Shown: one piece after another, positions 40,120 to 49,642 of the stretch
Layout: each line of letters starts with the position of its first letter
Position numbering within the stretch: the first letter of the stretch is position 1
Assembly (NCBI RefSeq): GCF_028618665.1
Contig: NZ_JAQITF010000004.1
Coordinates: 124,001 to 188,000, forward strand
Source of the DNA: Bartonella sp. AU16XJBT
GTDB lineage: Bacteria > Pseudomonadota > Alphaproteobacteria > Rhizobiales > Rhizobiaceae
DNA length: 64,000 nucleotides
Direction: 5' to 3'
Program-made: the position numbers and the translations under genes
Notes under the pieces: generated by a model
Database searches by the model: none
What the model was told of the DNA's origin: nothing
Seen by the model: only the letters and a program-made list of their open reading frames with translations

Positions 40120-40640
40120 TGTTAAAGTTGTCACGGCATGACCATGGGGGGCAGTGTGTATGAAAGGCGCGGCTGGTTACAACGGAGGAGGAATGTCTGA
40201 AGAGGGGGTTGTCTTGTTATGCCGTCTTGTCCTTTGAGGGCATATATTTCTTGGATCGGTTGTGATGTGCTTTTGAGGGCGTGAGGGCTGTTTTTAAGCT
40301 TGTTTATTGGCGCGCCGTTTTAAGTTCGCAACTCCGAAAATCCGATGAAAAGGCAAGCTCTCTGTGGACTTCAAGTGTTAAGGTTGTCACGGCAATTACC
40401 ATGGGGGGCAGTGTGTATGAAAGGCGCGGCTGGTTACAACGGAGGGAATGTCTGAAGAGAGGGGGTTGTCTTGTTATGCCGTCTTGTCCTTTGAGGGCAT
40501 ATATTTCTTGGATCGGTTGTGATGTGCTTTTGAGGGCGTGAGGGCTGTTTTTAAGCTTGTTTATTGGCGCGCCGTTTTAAGTTCGCAAATCTGAAAGTCC
40601 GATGAAAAGGCAAGCTCTCTGTGGATCTCAAGTGTATCCG
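40120..40640. repeat. tandem ~257-bp repeat (about two units)
   Basis: Landmarks recur at a fixed spacing: ccgatgaaaaggcaagctct at 40342 and 40599, and gtgtatgaaaggcgcggctg at about 40155 and 40413. The first and last units are partial. The same unit occurs once at 38640. Confidence 0.88.
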
Positions 40641-40721
40641 GTTGAAAGAGGGGGCTTGGCAAACGGGGCGTAGGTTGTGGAATCTTTGTTCTTTTTTGAG
40701 GGGCGGACAACAAAGGATATT

Positions 40722-41291
40722 TTAGCGAAGGCGCTTGTGGCTGAAACAGTCAAAATGTTTATAAAGAGCATCAAGAATAATGCGCAGTGAGCCAACAAGC
40801 GTTGGCAGTGGTTGATCTTCACTCACGAGATATTGTAATGCCGCATGAAAATTGTGTTGGCGATGCAGATATTGTGCTTCTTTAATGGCTTCTTGCATCG
40901 CTTCATAGCGTTGGGTTGAAAGAGCAACCCATTGCTTTTTGGCTTTCTCATCAGATGTGCTAGGCTTAAAGCCATCATAATAGCCATTTGGTAAACCTTT
41001 GGCACATAAATAGTCGTTTCTGATTTGCAAGTATTGTTGCGCTGTTTCATATTGCTCTTTACTGATGCCTGATGAAGCATCTTTATAGCCAAGCAAACAA
41101 AGACGCCCAATATAGGTCCCCACAAGCGGATTTTTCGCTTCTTCAAGGCTCAAACCAAAGCGTTTTGCACGCATTTCAATGGCTGATTGAGATGCAGATT
41201 TTCGGAGACCTTTGGCACGTGAAATACGACCATTGGGCTCTCTCAGTTTGCCTGTTATTCTCGGTCTACCGCGTTTTTTACCTATTTTCAT
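40722..41291 (-). CDS. hypothetical phage-like protein with AT-hook-type N-terminus
   Basis: About 189 residues from ATG 41291 (KIGKKRGRPRITGK). An in-frame ATG at 41303 is possible, and neither has a strong ribosome site. GKKRGRPR is an AT-hook-like DNA-binding motif. The remainder is helical and charged (AKNPLVGTYIGRLCLLGYKD; EQYETAQQYLQIRNDYLCAK; QRYEAMQEAIKEAQYLHRQH). It resembles small prophage DNA-packaging or regulatory proteins, without a firm family. A dead copy of its C-terminus lies at 3316-3490. Confidence 0.6.
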   Translation of the reverse strand: MKIGKKRGRPRITGKLREPNGRISRAKGLRKSASQSAIEMRAKRFGLSLEEAKNPLVGTYIGRLCLLGYKDASSGISKEQYETAQQYLQIRNDYLCAKGLPNGYYDGFKPSTSDEKAKKQWVALSTQRYEAMQEAIKEAQYLHRQHNFHAALQYLVSEDQPLPTLVGSLRIILDALYKHFDCFSHKRLR

Positions 41292-41399
41292 GAACTTAAC
41301 CATTTGAATGAAAAATAAACTGTCTACTTTTGGGGGACAGTGATTGTAAAAAGCACTTGGGGTAAATATTGAGGGGGGGGGAGTAAATAGTGAGGGGAG

Positions 41400-42395
41400 A
41401 GCAAATACGGGGGGCAAATACTGTGGGGAGGAAAATTCTTTGGGGATATGAATTGTTGCAGAGCAAAGGAGAAACGAAGTCTTTAAGCGTAAAGAACAGC
41501 AACATTATAGAGCGAAAAGATCATCTGGTGTTTCCTAGCATTTTCTTGACCCTATCAGTGTTATTTTCCCCCATCATGCTTATTTTTATCTTTTGAGCAT
41601 CGATAGCCAAGGAATTTTCTTTCTACAGATTTCTCAACTCCTTTGGAAAAAGTAAAAGAAATTTTTGTCAAATGTGAATGAAAAAATAAAGCTCTATGGG
41701 GGTGCTCTCCTTATTTTTTCTCATGAAGTCTTTATTTCATAGAATGATTGAGGGCTTATTGGGAGTTATCTGGGAATGATAGAGCTTTTTTTACGCGCGT
41801 TTTGCGGAAACTTTTTAATTCCTCCTTTGAAAAGGTTTTGTTTTTGGGGTTTGCTATTGGGGGAGTGAGGTTTTTGTTTTTGAACGCAGGACCAAGATGC
41901 CAGGTCTTCATCACGCAGTTTAAGCAGATCTTATTCTTTATGAGTCGTCCTTTATAGATAGAGCCTTCTTTAAAGATTATCCTTTATAGAGGGATTTTGC
42001 CTGGTGTTGAAGGGGTAGAGAACAATAGAAAACGAACTTACCCACTTTTATCATTATAGCATAAGGCACCCTCTATTTTCAAATAAAATAATCGTTTATT
42101 GGTTCAAAATAAACTGAGAAGGTCAAGTGATCTGGTGTAGCGTCTTACTTTTATAGTCATCATTTATAGAGGATAATTTTTTCCGTTTTAATGGATTTTA
42201 TCATAAGAAGGGGTGGCTGTCGTTTAAATGGCGCGATGCAATACCCAAAGAAACTTTATAAGAAGATATCTTGATAAGAGAGGCTTTTATAAAGCTGGGG
42301 GGGCGGGATTTGTGAGATACGAGATATTTCTTTATTAATTTTATAAAGAGGCGCTTTTTTAATTTAAGAAATTTTAAAATGAGAATTGAAAAATT
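41400..42395. other. intergenic region, no gene seen
   Basis: About 1 kb with no supported coding sequence, tRNA or terminator that I can identify. Confidence 0.4.
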
Positions 42396-42439
42396 TTAAG
42401 GCTGCTGTTGGTGCAATTTTAGATAATCAATTGTTTGTT

Positions 42440-42815
42440 TGTCCTGTGGGATGTTGCTGGTCTCACGCTTTTGTTTCTTTTGTTTTATGAGGGCACATCT
42501 CTCCCGTAAAACAGAACGTCTCAAACCACATACCCAAACCACATACCTTGGAGCTGCGCATTCACGGGCTTGTTTTAAAGAGGCATGTCTTAAAGTTCTC
42601 AATCCCAATTTACGGGATTTTGCCACTCTTCATGAAAAGCTATGTCTTTCTTGTACCGTTTTTACTCCACACGGGCTTCTCCCTCTTGTAATCTGCAAAC
42701 GATATGCTTTGGGTTGATTTTAATATGGGGATGTGATGAAAGAATCTTACAGTATCGCGGTGTGATGATTCAAGTTTAAAAAAATGATGATTCATCATTA
42801 TAAATCAATGTGTTG
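42440..42815 (-). pseudogene. degraded integrase remnant
   Basis: On the minus strand, leader (cattgatttataatgatgaa; acacttgattt-like text) then LRTLRHASLKQARECAA, equivalent to L..LRDVSLKQAREC in other copies, followed by RERCALIKQKKQKRE (cognate of ERNKQKRE). Truncated and frame-disrupted. Confidence 0.65.
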
Positions 42816-42819
42816 TTTA

Positions 42820-43473
42820 TCAAGACACAAAGAGCTTGTGAAAATATTTTATCCTTTTATGCGATAAAATACTGTCATTTGAGGCGGTGATATAAAGCTC
42901 ATAAGGCATACAACGCTTGATCCGTTAAATATTTAAAATCAGCAGCGAATATTAAAGCAAGAGCTCGTTCGTAGGGCCTTATGCAAATGGAGCTCATAAG
43001 TGATGAGCAGGTGGAATCCACTAAGAGCAATTAGATTGTTTACAAATTGATATGGGTTTTAGAATCTTTGTCCTTTGGAGGGCAGAGAGGAAGATCATTA
43101 TCCTTTGTCTCGTATAGGTGCGGTTTCATTGAAGCGGTGGTAAACACTGTCGTTTATGGCGGGCAGGTAAAATTTCCCCAGGGGATGTTTTTTTTGAATT
43201 GAAAAGTGTTATTGATTGGGTTTTGTCAAACAGCGCCCTTTAAGGGGAGGGGGCTTTAGGGTTGGTGATCGATCAGAAGGGAAAAAGGCGCGTTTGGGCT
43301 TGTAAGCGTGGGAGGGTGTCTTGTTGTTCCGTACTCAAGGCATTAAAAAAATACTTAAAAGGAATTATTAACGCTTGCTTCATGATGAGAAGAGTGCTAA
43401 GCAGTTTCGTCACGCTGATCGCGTGGTGTCAAATATTGAAGCGTGGGGATTTTAGAAGTGGGGGATTATCCGT
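42820..43473. other. region before the first A/B array, coding remnants only
   Basis: No intact gene. Around 43375-43455 one frame reads LLHDEKSAKQFRHADRVVSN then EAWGF and stop, which looks like a real protein tail but has no start. Family unknown. Confidence 0.35.
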
Positions 43474-43989
43474 ATGATGAGAGATCAATCACAACATCCA
43501 TCTGTCCATGAGGGGAATGAGGCTTTTGTCTCCAAGCCATTGTCGGATCAATTGGCGGATTTCAAAAAAGGAATGCCTCTCTCGACAAAAGATTATGTCA
43601 TCATTTGTTGCTTGGCTATCCTCTTATTTGGGCTTTTTGCCGCGTCTACCTATATGCAGCCTTGGGAATTTTTTCACGTTATATCCAAAGAACAGTTTCA
43701 AGCAATGGCGAAAATGAAACAAGAAGATATTCAAAAAATGTTTCAGGAGAACCTTGCACAGCCTTTTAAAAGTCCTATCATCGGGTATGTGCGTGATGCG
43801 GGGTGGAATAGTGTTTGGGCTTTTTTATGTCTTATGCCGCAAATAATTTTGGGCGTTCTTTTCGCGTTCTTTCCACTCTTTTTTATTCTCCTCGCCATGG
43901 TGAAACGGGATGTGAAACAAATGATGCAGCTGTGGGAAACAGAGCCAGAGCAGCAACAGTTAGACAATCAATCTTTTGACAGAATATAA
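43474..43989 (+). CDS. A-module membrane protein (array 1)
   Basis: 171 residues. The family hallmark LSTKDYVIICC opens the first membrane segment (about 40-62). A polar loop of about 50 residues follows, longer than in other A modules, then a second membrane region (WAFLCLMPQIILGVLFAFFP and on) and a basic/acidic tail (VKRDVKQMMQLWETEPEQQQ). No known family. It stands first in the array and its stop is 12 bp before the next gene. Confidence 0.7.
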   Translation: MMRDQSQHPSVHEGNEAFVSKPLSDQLADFKKGMPLSTKDYVIICCLAILLFGLFAASTYMQPWEFFHVISKEQFQAMAKMKQEDIQKMFQENLAQPFKSPIIGYVRDAGWNSVWAFLCLMPQIILGVLFAFFPLFFILLAMVKRDVKQMMQLWETEPEQQQLDNQSFDRI

Positions 43990-44001
43990 TAGGGGGAACA
44001 T

Positions 44002-44562
44002 GTGAGCACTTCTTTAATCATTGGAAGGTTGATTGGCGCAGGGGTAATTATCTTTATTTATGCTGCATTTTTCTCGGTATTCTTTTCCACCGTGATGACA
44101 ATCTTGGCACTTTATTATTCTTTTATAAAACGAACAATCTTGTTATGGGCCATGTGGCGGAAATTACAAAAGGGTGTAGCAGAGGATTTGAGGTATGATC
44201 AGGCAGAGGGACGAGGACAGAATACAGTTCCTGCAACACAGTTCAGTGCTCTTTCTTTTAAAGAATCTTTGGAACTTTCAAAAAAAGATTATTCGATACT
44301 CTTTTCTATCACTTTTGTTATGTTTGTGCTTTTTACAGTTCTTATTATTTTTGCGGTTTTTCTCCCAAAATCTGCGATTTTTTTGCACAATCATGCACCT
44401 TTCTTGCTTCACATTGGTTCTTTGGTCGCGCAGCTGCTGTTTGGGTTGTGGACGTGTATTGTTGTCACTTTGCCTGTCATTTTAATTCTCCATAATCTCC
44501 TTTTATTATGGCGTGAAAAAAGCAGTGAAGAAATGAAAAAAATTTGCTTGAGTAGAAAGTAA
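44002..44562 (+). CDS. B-A fused membrane protein (array 1)
   Basis: 186 residues, GTG start with AGGGGG 5 nt upstream. The N-terminal B module has a membrane segment ending in the hallmark LALYYSFIKR. After a polar linker (about 70-90) comes an A module: LELSKKDYSILFSITFVMF, then a second hydrophobic stretch and a basic tail. Modules that are separate genes elsewhere in the array are fused here. Function unknown. Confidence 0.68.
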   Translation: MSTSLIIGRLIGAGVIIFIYAAFFSVFFSTVMTILALYYSFIKRTILLWAMWRKLQKGVAEDLRYDQAEGRGQNTVPATQFSALSFKESLELSKKDYSILFSITFVMFVLFTVLIIFAVFLPKSAIFLHNHAPFLLHIGSLVAQLLFGLWTCIVVTLPVILILHNLLLLWREKSSEEMKKICLSRK

Positions 44563-44607
44563 AATGATGATTGCACATCAATGCGATAGGGAAAAAGAGG
44601 GAACGTT

Positions 44608-45165
44608 ATGATAGGACATTTCGTTTTTTTAGGACTCATCATTATTGTCATTTTAATGTTTATGGTCATTGTCAGGCTGCCTTATCGGTTGATCAGGCAT
44701 GTGAGGTTGTCCTTTAAACTTACTCAAGAATTGAAAAAGAGGACGACGCAACAAAAGCAAGCCATACAACAATTGCGCAATGATCAGGGAGAGATGAAAA
44801 GACACAATCTCGCGCTTGAGATCCTTGATGCAAAAATGCGCTTTCTTAACTTCAAAGAATCTCTGTTTCTTTCTTCAAAAGAATGTAAAATAATTCTTTT
44901 TGTCTTTATCCTCTTTTCTCTTCTAGAATCGGTTTTCTCTATCGCAAATTTGGCATGGTGGAAAAGTGATAGGATTGGCTTTATCATGATGCTGTTGAGC
45001 GTTATATCGATGGGAATTCTTCTCTTGTCTCCGATCATTGGCATGGTGTGCATAAGATTAACGAGAAAATTGAGAGAAACGCTTCAACAATTGGAAGAAG
45101 CAATCAAACAACGCGACCAGGAAATCCGTATGCAAAATGTGCAAGGGGGACAAAATGACGAGTAG
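44608..45165 (+). CDS. B-A fused membrane protein (array 1)
   Basis: 185 residues. N-terminal membrane segment then RLPYRLIRHVRLSFKLTQEL (B-like), a long coiled-coil linker rich in Gln/Lys, then LFLSSKECKIILFVFILFSL (A-like), a second membrane region, and the tail LTRKLRETLQQLEEAIKQR. The 3' end overlaps the next gene by 11 bp. Confidence 0.68.
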   Translation: MIGHFVFLGLIIIVILMFMVIVRLPYRLIRHVRLSFKLTQELKKRTTQQKQAIQQLRNDQGEMKRHNLALEILDAKMRFLNFKESLFLSSKECKIILFVFILFSLLESVFSIANLAWWKSDRIGFIMMLLSVISMGILLLSPIIGMVCIRLTRKLRETLQQLEEAIKQRDQEIRMQNVQGGQNDE

Positions 45166-45352
45166 TATGATAGTATTAGCAGCCCTTTCTTTCCTAGTCT
45201 TTACACCCTTAAATGCTTTAATATGGGTACCAATTTTGGTCATTTATTATCTGTTTATCAAGCGTGCACGGCTCTATTGCCGCGTAAAAAAGGAACTGAA
45301 ATGCGTGTTGAATGAACGCGATAGTGCCTTAGAACAGATCGTCCAAAAATGA
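45155..45352 (+). CDS. B-module membrane protein (array 1)
   Basis: 65 residues; ATG 45155 chosen because GGGGGA precedes it. Two hydrophobic stretches lead into the hallmark VIYYLFIKRARLYCRVKKEL. Its stop overlaps the next start (ATGA), so the pair is translationally coupled: a B-A gene pair. Confidence 0.68.
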   Translation: MTSSMIVLAALSFLVFTPLNALIWVPILVIYYLFIKRARLYCRVKKELKCVLNERDSALEQIVQK

Positions 45353-45693
45353 AAAGTAGCAGCCTGTTTGATCAAAAACAGCTTTCGCTTGTTTGGGGCG
45401 ATTATAAAAAAATATTCTATCTTTCGACCGTCATGGTGACACTTCCAACAGTTATTGCTGTTATCGTTAAGATATGGAGAAGGAAGGATTTTTTTTCTGC
45501 GACTCTCTTAGAGCCATTGGCATGGATGTTGGCTTGTACTTTTTTATTCTTACCCATTGTTTTTATAATGCTTTTTATTTTAAATCATCAGTTGAAGAAA
45601 ATGATGCGACAACTGGAAGAAGAGGTTGAGCAGAAAAAAACACTGATGATCCTTTCTCATGAACTCTCTCATGAAGATGAGGGAGAAAAGTGA
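45349..45693 (+). CDS. A-module membrane protein (array 1)
   Basis: 114 residues. WGDYKKIFYLSTVMVTLPTV is the first membrane segment, WMLACTFLFLPIVFIMLFIL the second, and NHQLKKMMRQLEEEVEQKK the heptad-like tail. Coupled to the B gene before it. Followed by eroded C-domain sequence. Confidence 0.68.
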   Translation: MKSSSLFDQKQLSLVWGDYKKIFYLSTVMVTLPTVIAVIVKIWRRKDFFSATLLEPLAWMLACTFLFLPIVFIMLFILNHQLKKMMRQLEEEVEQKKTLMILSHELSHEDEGEK

Positions 45694-45741
45694 AGAAAAA
45701 GAAGAAAATAAAGCATTCTATGCTGTGCATATCTTGGGGGG

Positions 45742-45836
45742 CTTTCGCGCTTTGAGGGGCGGTGGTGAGACCCTTTGAGCACAAAAGCTTTAGGGACGGT
45801 GAGAGACTGGGCTTTGAGACACACATAAAATCCATT
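45742..45836 (+). pseudogene. eroded C-domain fragment
   Basis: Aligns with 47985-48080 of the intact B-C gene: gaaac/gagacccttt, cacaaaagctt, ggtgagag, tgggctttgagacac. Remnant of HKSF..GERLGFET. Stops present. Confidence 0.7.
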
Positions 45837-46097
45837 TCCACCATGCTTTGAGGATGGTTTAAGAGAAGGTGCGTGGCTAGGCTTTGGTGATGGCTTGATA
45901 ACTTAAGCTGTTTTCAAGACAAAGCAACGCGCGGATGATTTTCTTGAACCGCTTTGCTTCTTTTTTTGAAAGGTACTTCTCTTGGGGAAAAAACACCACT
46001 CAGAATTTTAGAGCCAGACATTTCAATTTATGCCATAGAAAGATCTCTTTTATAAAAAATGTCTCGAGGAGACAAAATAGGTATCTAAGACAATAGA

Positions 46098-46219
46098 GAT
46101 ACACTGTTAGGGATGAAAACATGATGGTTGAAGTCAATGGGAAAAAAGTAGACTCTTATGCACTTCTGATATTGTTTTTATAAAAGATGGGGGATAAAAG
46201 CGATTGATATAAAAATTGT
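46098..46219 (+). pseudogene. eroded C-domain 3' end
   Basis: Aligns with the last ~120 bp of the B-C gene at 48295-48415: gatacactgtt, then gttgaagtcaatgggaaaaa (EVDGKKA), aaagatgggg and gatataaaaattg. Shows that a complete C domain once preceded the next A gene. Confidence 0.7.
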
Positions 46220-46280
46220 GGAGGACAAAAGCGTCGATTCATGAAAATAGCTTAAAATTTTAGACAAATGAGGGGTAAAA

Positions 46281-46631
46281 ATGAGGCATCAGGGGGGACA
46301 TTCAATATCGGATGAAGAACAACGGTCTTTTTCTTTGGAAAAAGCGTTTCTAACACGTAAAAATTATATAGTCATTTTTTGTATTACTTTTATGATTGAG
46401 GCTTTTAAAATAGTGCTTGTGCTGTTATTTGAGTGGGATTTGACAGGGTGGTGGAATTATAGCCTCTTCATTCTCATCTTAATATTGGTTTTTATATCGG
46501 TGCTTCTTGTTTTATTGATCCCTATTGCTTTTGTGGTCCGTGTCATCTTTACGCGTTTGTTGAAAAAAAAGATCGATCAGTTGGATCAAGCAATTGGCCA
46601 AGCGGAGAAAAATTCCTTCTTAACAAAATAA
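46281..46631 (+). CDS. A-module membrane protein (array 1)
   Basis: 116 residues: FSLEKAFLTRKNYIVIFCIT (hallmark plus first membrane segment), DLTGWW loop, a second membrane region rich in Val/Leu, then the tail TRLLKKKIDQLDQAIGQAEK. Very close to the next A gene (46885). Both are preceded by the same ~70-bp block ending atgaggggtaaaa, which provides the ribosome site. Confidence 0.75.
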   Translation: MRHQGGHSISDEEQRSFSLEKAFLTRKNYIVIFCITFMIEAFKIVLVLLFEWDLTGWWNYSLFILILILVFISVLLVLLIPIAFVVRVIFTRLLKKKIDQLDQAIGQAEKNSFLTK

Positions 46632-46639
46632 GAGCGTAA

Positions 46640-46884
46640 AGAAGAGGGCAAAATGAAAGTTGGTCTTTCTATATTTTATGTATTATAGGGCACGCTTTTA
46701 TTGGTGTGATGTTTAGAGGCAAGGGAAAAGACGCTATCGCGCATAAAAGATGAGGAAAGACCAAGTGATTGATCTAACAAGCGATTGATCGTGATGAATT
46801 GATATAAAAATTGAATTCATTGTAAGGACAAAAGTTTTAATCAATGAAAATAGCTTAAAATTTTAGACACATGAGGGGTAAAAA
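46640..46884. other. eroded B/C sequence between two A genes
   Basis: No intact gene. The last ~80 bp repeats the block before 46281: a decayed end of the C domain (gatataaaaattg) and then aaaatagcttaaaattttag. Confidence 0.55.
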
Positions 46885-47262
46885 ATGAGAAGCAATGAAC
46901 AAAATGCAACATGGGATAGAGAACGAAGGGAACCACGTTTTTTTTCGCTTGAAGAAGCGTTTCTGACACGCAAAAATTATAAAGTTATCTTTTATATTGC
47001 TTTCATTATTTCAGTTTTGAGAACGGTTTCCATAATACCCATGTTGTTTGAGTCGAAGTTGACGGGATGGGAAGGAAATATCTCGATAGTTTTATTTTTC
47101 AGCATGGAGTTTATATTAGAGTTTTTTTTGATGTTCATCCCCATTGCTTTTGCTCTTGTGGTTCGTGTCATCTTCACGGTTTTGTTGAACAAAAAGATTG
47201 ATCAGTTAGAGCAGGCAACTTGGGAGCGGATAGCGGCTGCGTATCGACAAAAAAGCACATGA
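46885..47262 (+). CDS. A-module membrane protein (array 1)
   Basis: 125 residues: FSLEEAFLTRKNYKVIFYIA, a KLTGWEG loop, a second membrane region, then FTVLLNKKIDQLEQATWERI. Nearest relative is the 46281 protein. Starts 12 bp before nothing else and ends 13 bp ahead of the B-C gene, forming the complete A-BC unit that I take as the ancestral cassette. Confidence 0.77.
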   Translation: MRSNEQNATWDRERREPRFFSLEEAFLTRKNYKVIFYIAFIISVLRTVSIIPMLFESKLTGWEGNISIVLFFSMEFILEFFLMFIPIAFALVVRVIFTVLLNKKIDQLEQATWERIAAAYRQKST

Positions 47263-47275
47263 AGGGGAGGGGAAA

Positions 47276-48424
47276 ATGATAGATATAGTTGTTTTATTCT
47301 CGTGGGGTGTCGGCATTTTTTTCTTCACGCTGCTTTCTGCTGTGTGCATGATGTTTATTTGGGCATTGTATTACTCTGCTTTCAAGCGGGTGAGATTGTA
47401 TTGCCAAGTGACAAAAGAATTAAGACGCGTGGCTTATAAACAACCGGTTGCTTTTGAGTCGTCCAGTGGGGAAACACCGATGATGAAGCCATCATTTGAG
47501 GAAAAAGAGTTCAAAGCGTTTTCTCTTGCTGATGAGGAAATTCTCACGATGGAAAGTGCAACAGCACTTTTAAAGAGTTTGGGGGGGAGGGTAGAAATTG
47601 AAGGAAAAGGGGATCATTTGGCAACCTTCTTTTTACCAGATCGTGAAGTACAGTTTCTTTATAATGCTGAGAAGGGGTATCTGCAATTTGATTGTGCCAT
47701 TGCGGTGGTTTCTGGTATCCATGCGGCGGCTTGCCAAACGATTGATCCTTATAATTCTGGAAGATTGATTGCTCTCGAATTGAGTTTTGATCTGAAGGGA
47801 TTGGAAATTTTTGAAGAAAAGGTCAGTGCGGGGTGTTTACGCCATGCGCTTGAGAAAGCTTTCGAAAAGGCTATGGGCGAGGTTGATCTTGGCAACATGC
47901 TTCGTTCTCAATATCACATTCTTCCGTGGGAACACAAAGTTGTGGACCCTAAGTTTTCATCTTATTCGCTGCGTTATCTTGCGGCTCTCGCTTTGGTCGG
48001 TGATGTTGAAACTTTAGACTCCTATCACAAAAGCTTTATGAATGGTGAGAGGTTGGGCTTTGAGACAAGCATTACAGAAGAGCATCTGGAACGCGCGATA
48101 GCGATTGCTAAGGCGGTAGAAGAGACAAAACAGCCCAGTTATGATCTGCTTCAACAGACGGCAAAGAGTTTTTCTATGGAGGTGGAGAGTTATGACTATT
48201 TTAGAATCACAGATCCAAATTTGTGCAATAGAAGACGCTCTGGTTACGAAAATTTGCTCGAAGAAAAAAGAGAAGAATTAAGGCAACAGGGATATACGGT
48301 TTACGAAAAGGACACGATTTGTGAGGTTGATGGGAAAAAGGCTCGTCCCCATATTCTTTACATGAAGGATGGGAAAGTAGAATATATGGATGTAAAAATT
48401 GGGATTAATGAAAAAAATTATTGA
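47276..48424 (+). CDS. B-C protein: membrane B module fused to ~300-residue soluble domain C (array 1)
   Basis: 382 residues. Residues ~5-40 are hydrophobic, followed by the hallmark WALYYSAFKRVRLYCQVTKE. From about residue 85 the soluble domain C begins: DEEILTMESATALLKSLG, HLATFFLPDREVQFLYN, AVVSGIHAAACQTIDPYNSG, LRYLAALALVGDVETLDSY, TDPNLCNRRRSGYENLLEE and EVDGKKARPHILYMKDGKVE. I recognise no characterised family. AGGGGAGGGG precedes the ATG. By topology, C is most likely cytoplasmic. Paralogue at 57665. Confidence 0.8.
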   Translation: MIDIVVLFSWGVGIFFFTLLSAVCMMFIWALYYSAFKRVRLYCQVTKELRRVAYKQPVAFESSSGETPMMKPSFEEKEFKAFSLADEEILTMESATALLKSLGGRVEIEGKGDHLATFFLPDREVQFLYNAEKGYLQFDCAIAVVSGIHAAACQTIDPYNSGRLIALELSFDLKGLEIFEEKVSAGCLRHALEKAFEKAMGEVDLGNMLRSQYHILPWEHKVVDPKFSSYSLRYLAALALVGDVETLDSYHKSFMNGERLGFETSITEEHLERAIAIAKAVEETKQPSYDLLQQTAKSFSMEVESYDYFRITDPNLCNRRRSGYENLLEEKREELRQQGYTVYEKDTICEVDGKKARPHILYMKDGKVEYMDVKIGINEKNY

Positions 48425-48492
48425 GAAAAATAAAGAATTTAGGTAAATTAAATAAAACTTAAAATGGCGCATGCAAAATGCAGAGGGGATCA

Positions 48493-48867
48493 ATGCAGGA
48501 GAAAAACGCAATATTTGAAGAGTCTTTCTTTTCATTCAAAAAATTTACGCAATCTTTAGTGGAAAGCTGTAAGGGGGTGGAAAGGGATCAAATGATCGGG
48601 CGCTCCTTTTATACAATGTTTTATACGGGCCTTATCATGATGGCTTTAGAAGTTCCTGCCGGTGCAGAGTCTTTGGGACAGCCGTTGCAGTGGACAAGAT
48701 GGGAGGGGATTGGTTCTCTTATTTTTCTCTTACCGATGTTGATTTGGTTTTGTCTTTTCACACCGTTTCCGATCCTTTGGGGAGTTCGTCGTTTTAAAGA
48801 GCGTAAATTGGAAAAAACAAAGCAAAAACTGGAAGCAGAAACACAGCCGTTAAAGATCAATCGGTGA
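48493..48867 (+). CDS. diverged A-like membrane protein (array 1)
   Basis: 124 residues from ATG 48493, which AGAGGGG precedes (an upstream in-frame ATG at 48478 overlaps that site). A helical N-terminus (ESFFSFKKFTQSLV), a short hydrophobic segment, then a strong membrane segment (IGSLIFLLPMLIWFCLF) and a Lys/Glu-rich tail (RRFKERKLEKTKQKLEAE). Clearly part of the array but without the K-[DN]-Y hallmark. Confidence 0.65.
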   Translation: MQEKNAIFEESFFSFKKFTQSLVESCKGVERDQMIGRSFYTMFYTGLIMMALEVPAGAESLGQPLQWTRWEGIGSLIFLLPMLIWFCLFTPFPILWGVRRFKERKLEKTKQKLEAETQPLKINR

Positions 48868-48868
48868 G

Positions 48869-49450
48869 ATGATCGCCATGAGAAATGAGGGTGTTGCCCT
48901 TTTTATTTTTTTTCTACCGTTTGGCTGTTTTTTTCTCGAGGTTGTGACGGTTTTTGCTCTTTTTGTCATGATGATGATTGTGGCGCCTTATTATTCTTTA
49001 TTCAAGCGTTTGAGGTTCTATTTCAGAGTAAAAGAACAAAGACGTCTGATGAAAGAACAGCCGCAGCGTTTTTGTTTCTCTAAAAAAAGCTGCAAAGAGA
49101 TCGTGCAGCAAAACTTAGCACTGAACACAGAAATAAGTTCCCATGCGTTTAAAAAATGGCTCTCTTTTTCGCGAAAAAATTATGTCATCCACGCATGCCT
49201 CTCTTTCATCATTATGGTGTTCAAAGTTTATGTCTATGTGACTTTCTATACAAAGATGAATTTTTCGATCGATGAGAAGAGATTTATCTCTATGTACATT
49301 TTCTTTTTTTTCTTTGTTCTTTTATGGATATGTATTTTAGCAACGGTTCCTGTTATTATCATCCTTCGTGAAATTTTAACCTCTCGGCTCAACAAGAAGA
49401 TTCAGCAATTGGAAGAAGTGACTAAAGAACCCCAATCAATCAATTTATAA
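48869..49450 (+). CDS. B-A fused membrane protein (array 1)
   Basis: 193 residues (Met4 at 48878 is an alternative start). N-terminal hydrophobic region then VAPYYSLFKRLRFYFRVKEQ (B), a linker, then WLSFSRKNYVIHACLSFIIM (A), a second membrane region, and RLNKKIQQLEEVTKE. One base after the preceding stop; same operon. Confidence 0.7.
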   Translation: MIAMRNEGVALFIFFLPFGCFFLEVVTVFALFVMMMIVAPYYSLFKRLRFYFRVKEQRRLMKEQPQRFCFSKKSCKEIVQQNLALNTEISSHAFKKWLSFSRKNYVIHACLSFIIMVFKVYVYVTFYTKMNFSIDEKRFISMYIFFFFFVLLWICILATVPVIIILREILTSRLNKKIQQLEEVTKEPQSINL

Positions 49451-49465
49451 AAGGAAGAGAATAAA

Positions 49466-49642
49466 ATGGATTACGGTATGGCGGTAGCGTCCACGGTGGT
49501 TTTGATGGCTCTGTTGGGGGGCATTCTTGATTTTTTCTTAATAATACCTATTGCGGCACTGTATATTTCTTTTATCAAGCGTTTGATCTCGTATTATAAG
49601 GTTACACGGCAATTAAATGCCGCGCTGAAAAAGCGCGCGTAA
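49466..49642 (+). CDS. short B-module membrane protein (array 1)
   Basis: 58 residues: a single long hydrophobic region then IAALYISFIKRLISYYKVTR and a basic end. AAGGAAGAGA sits 6 nt before the ATG. Last intact gene of array 1. Decayed copies of this gene form the core of the 395-bp repeats that follow. Confidence 0.7.
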   Translation: MDYGMAVASTVVLMALLGGILDFFLIIPIAALYISFIKRLISYYKVTRQLNAALKKRA

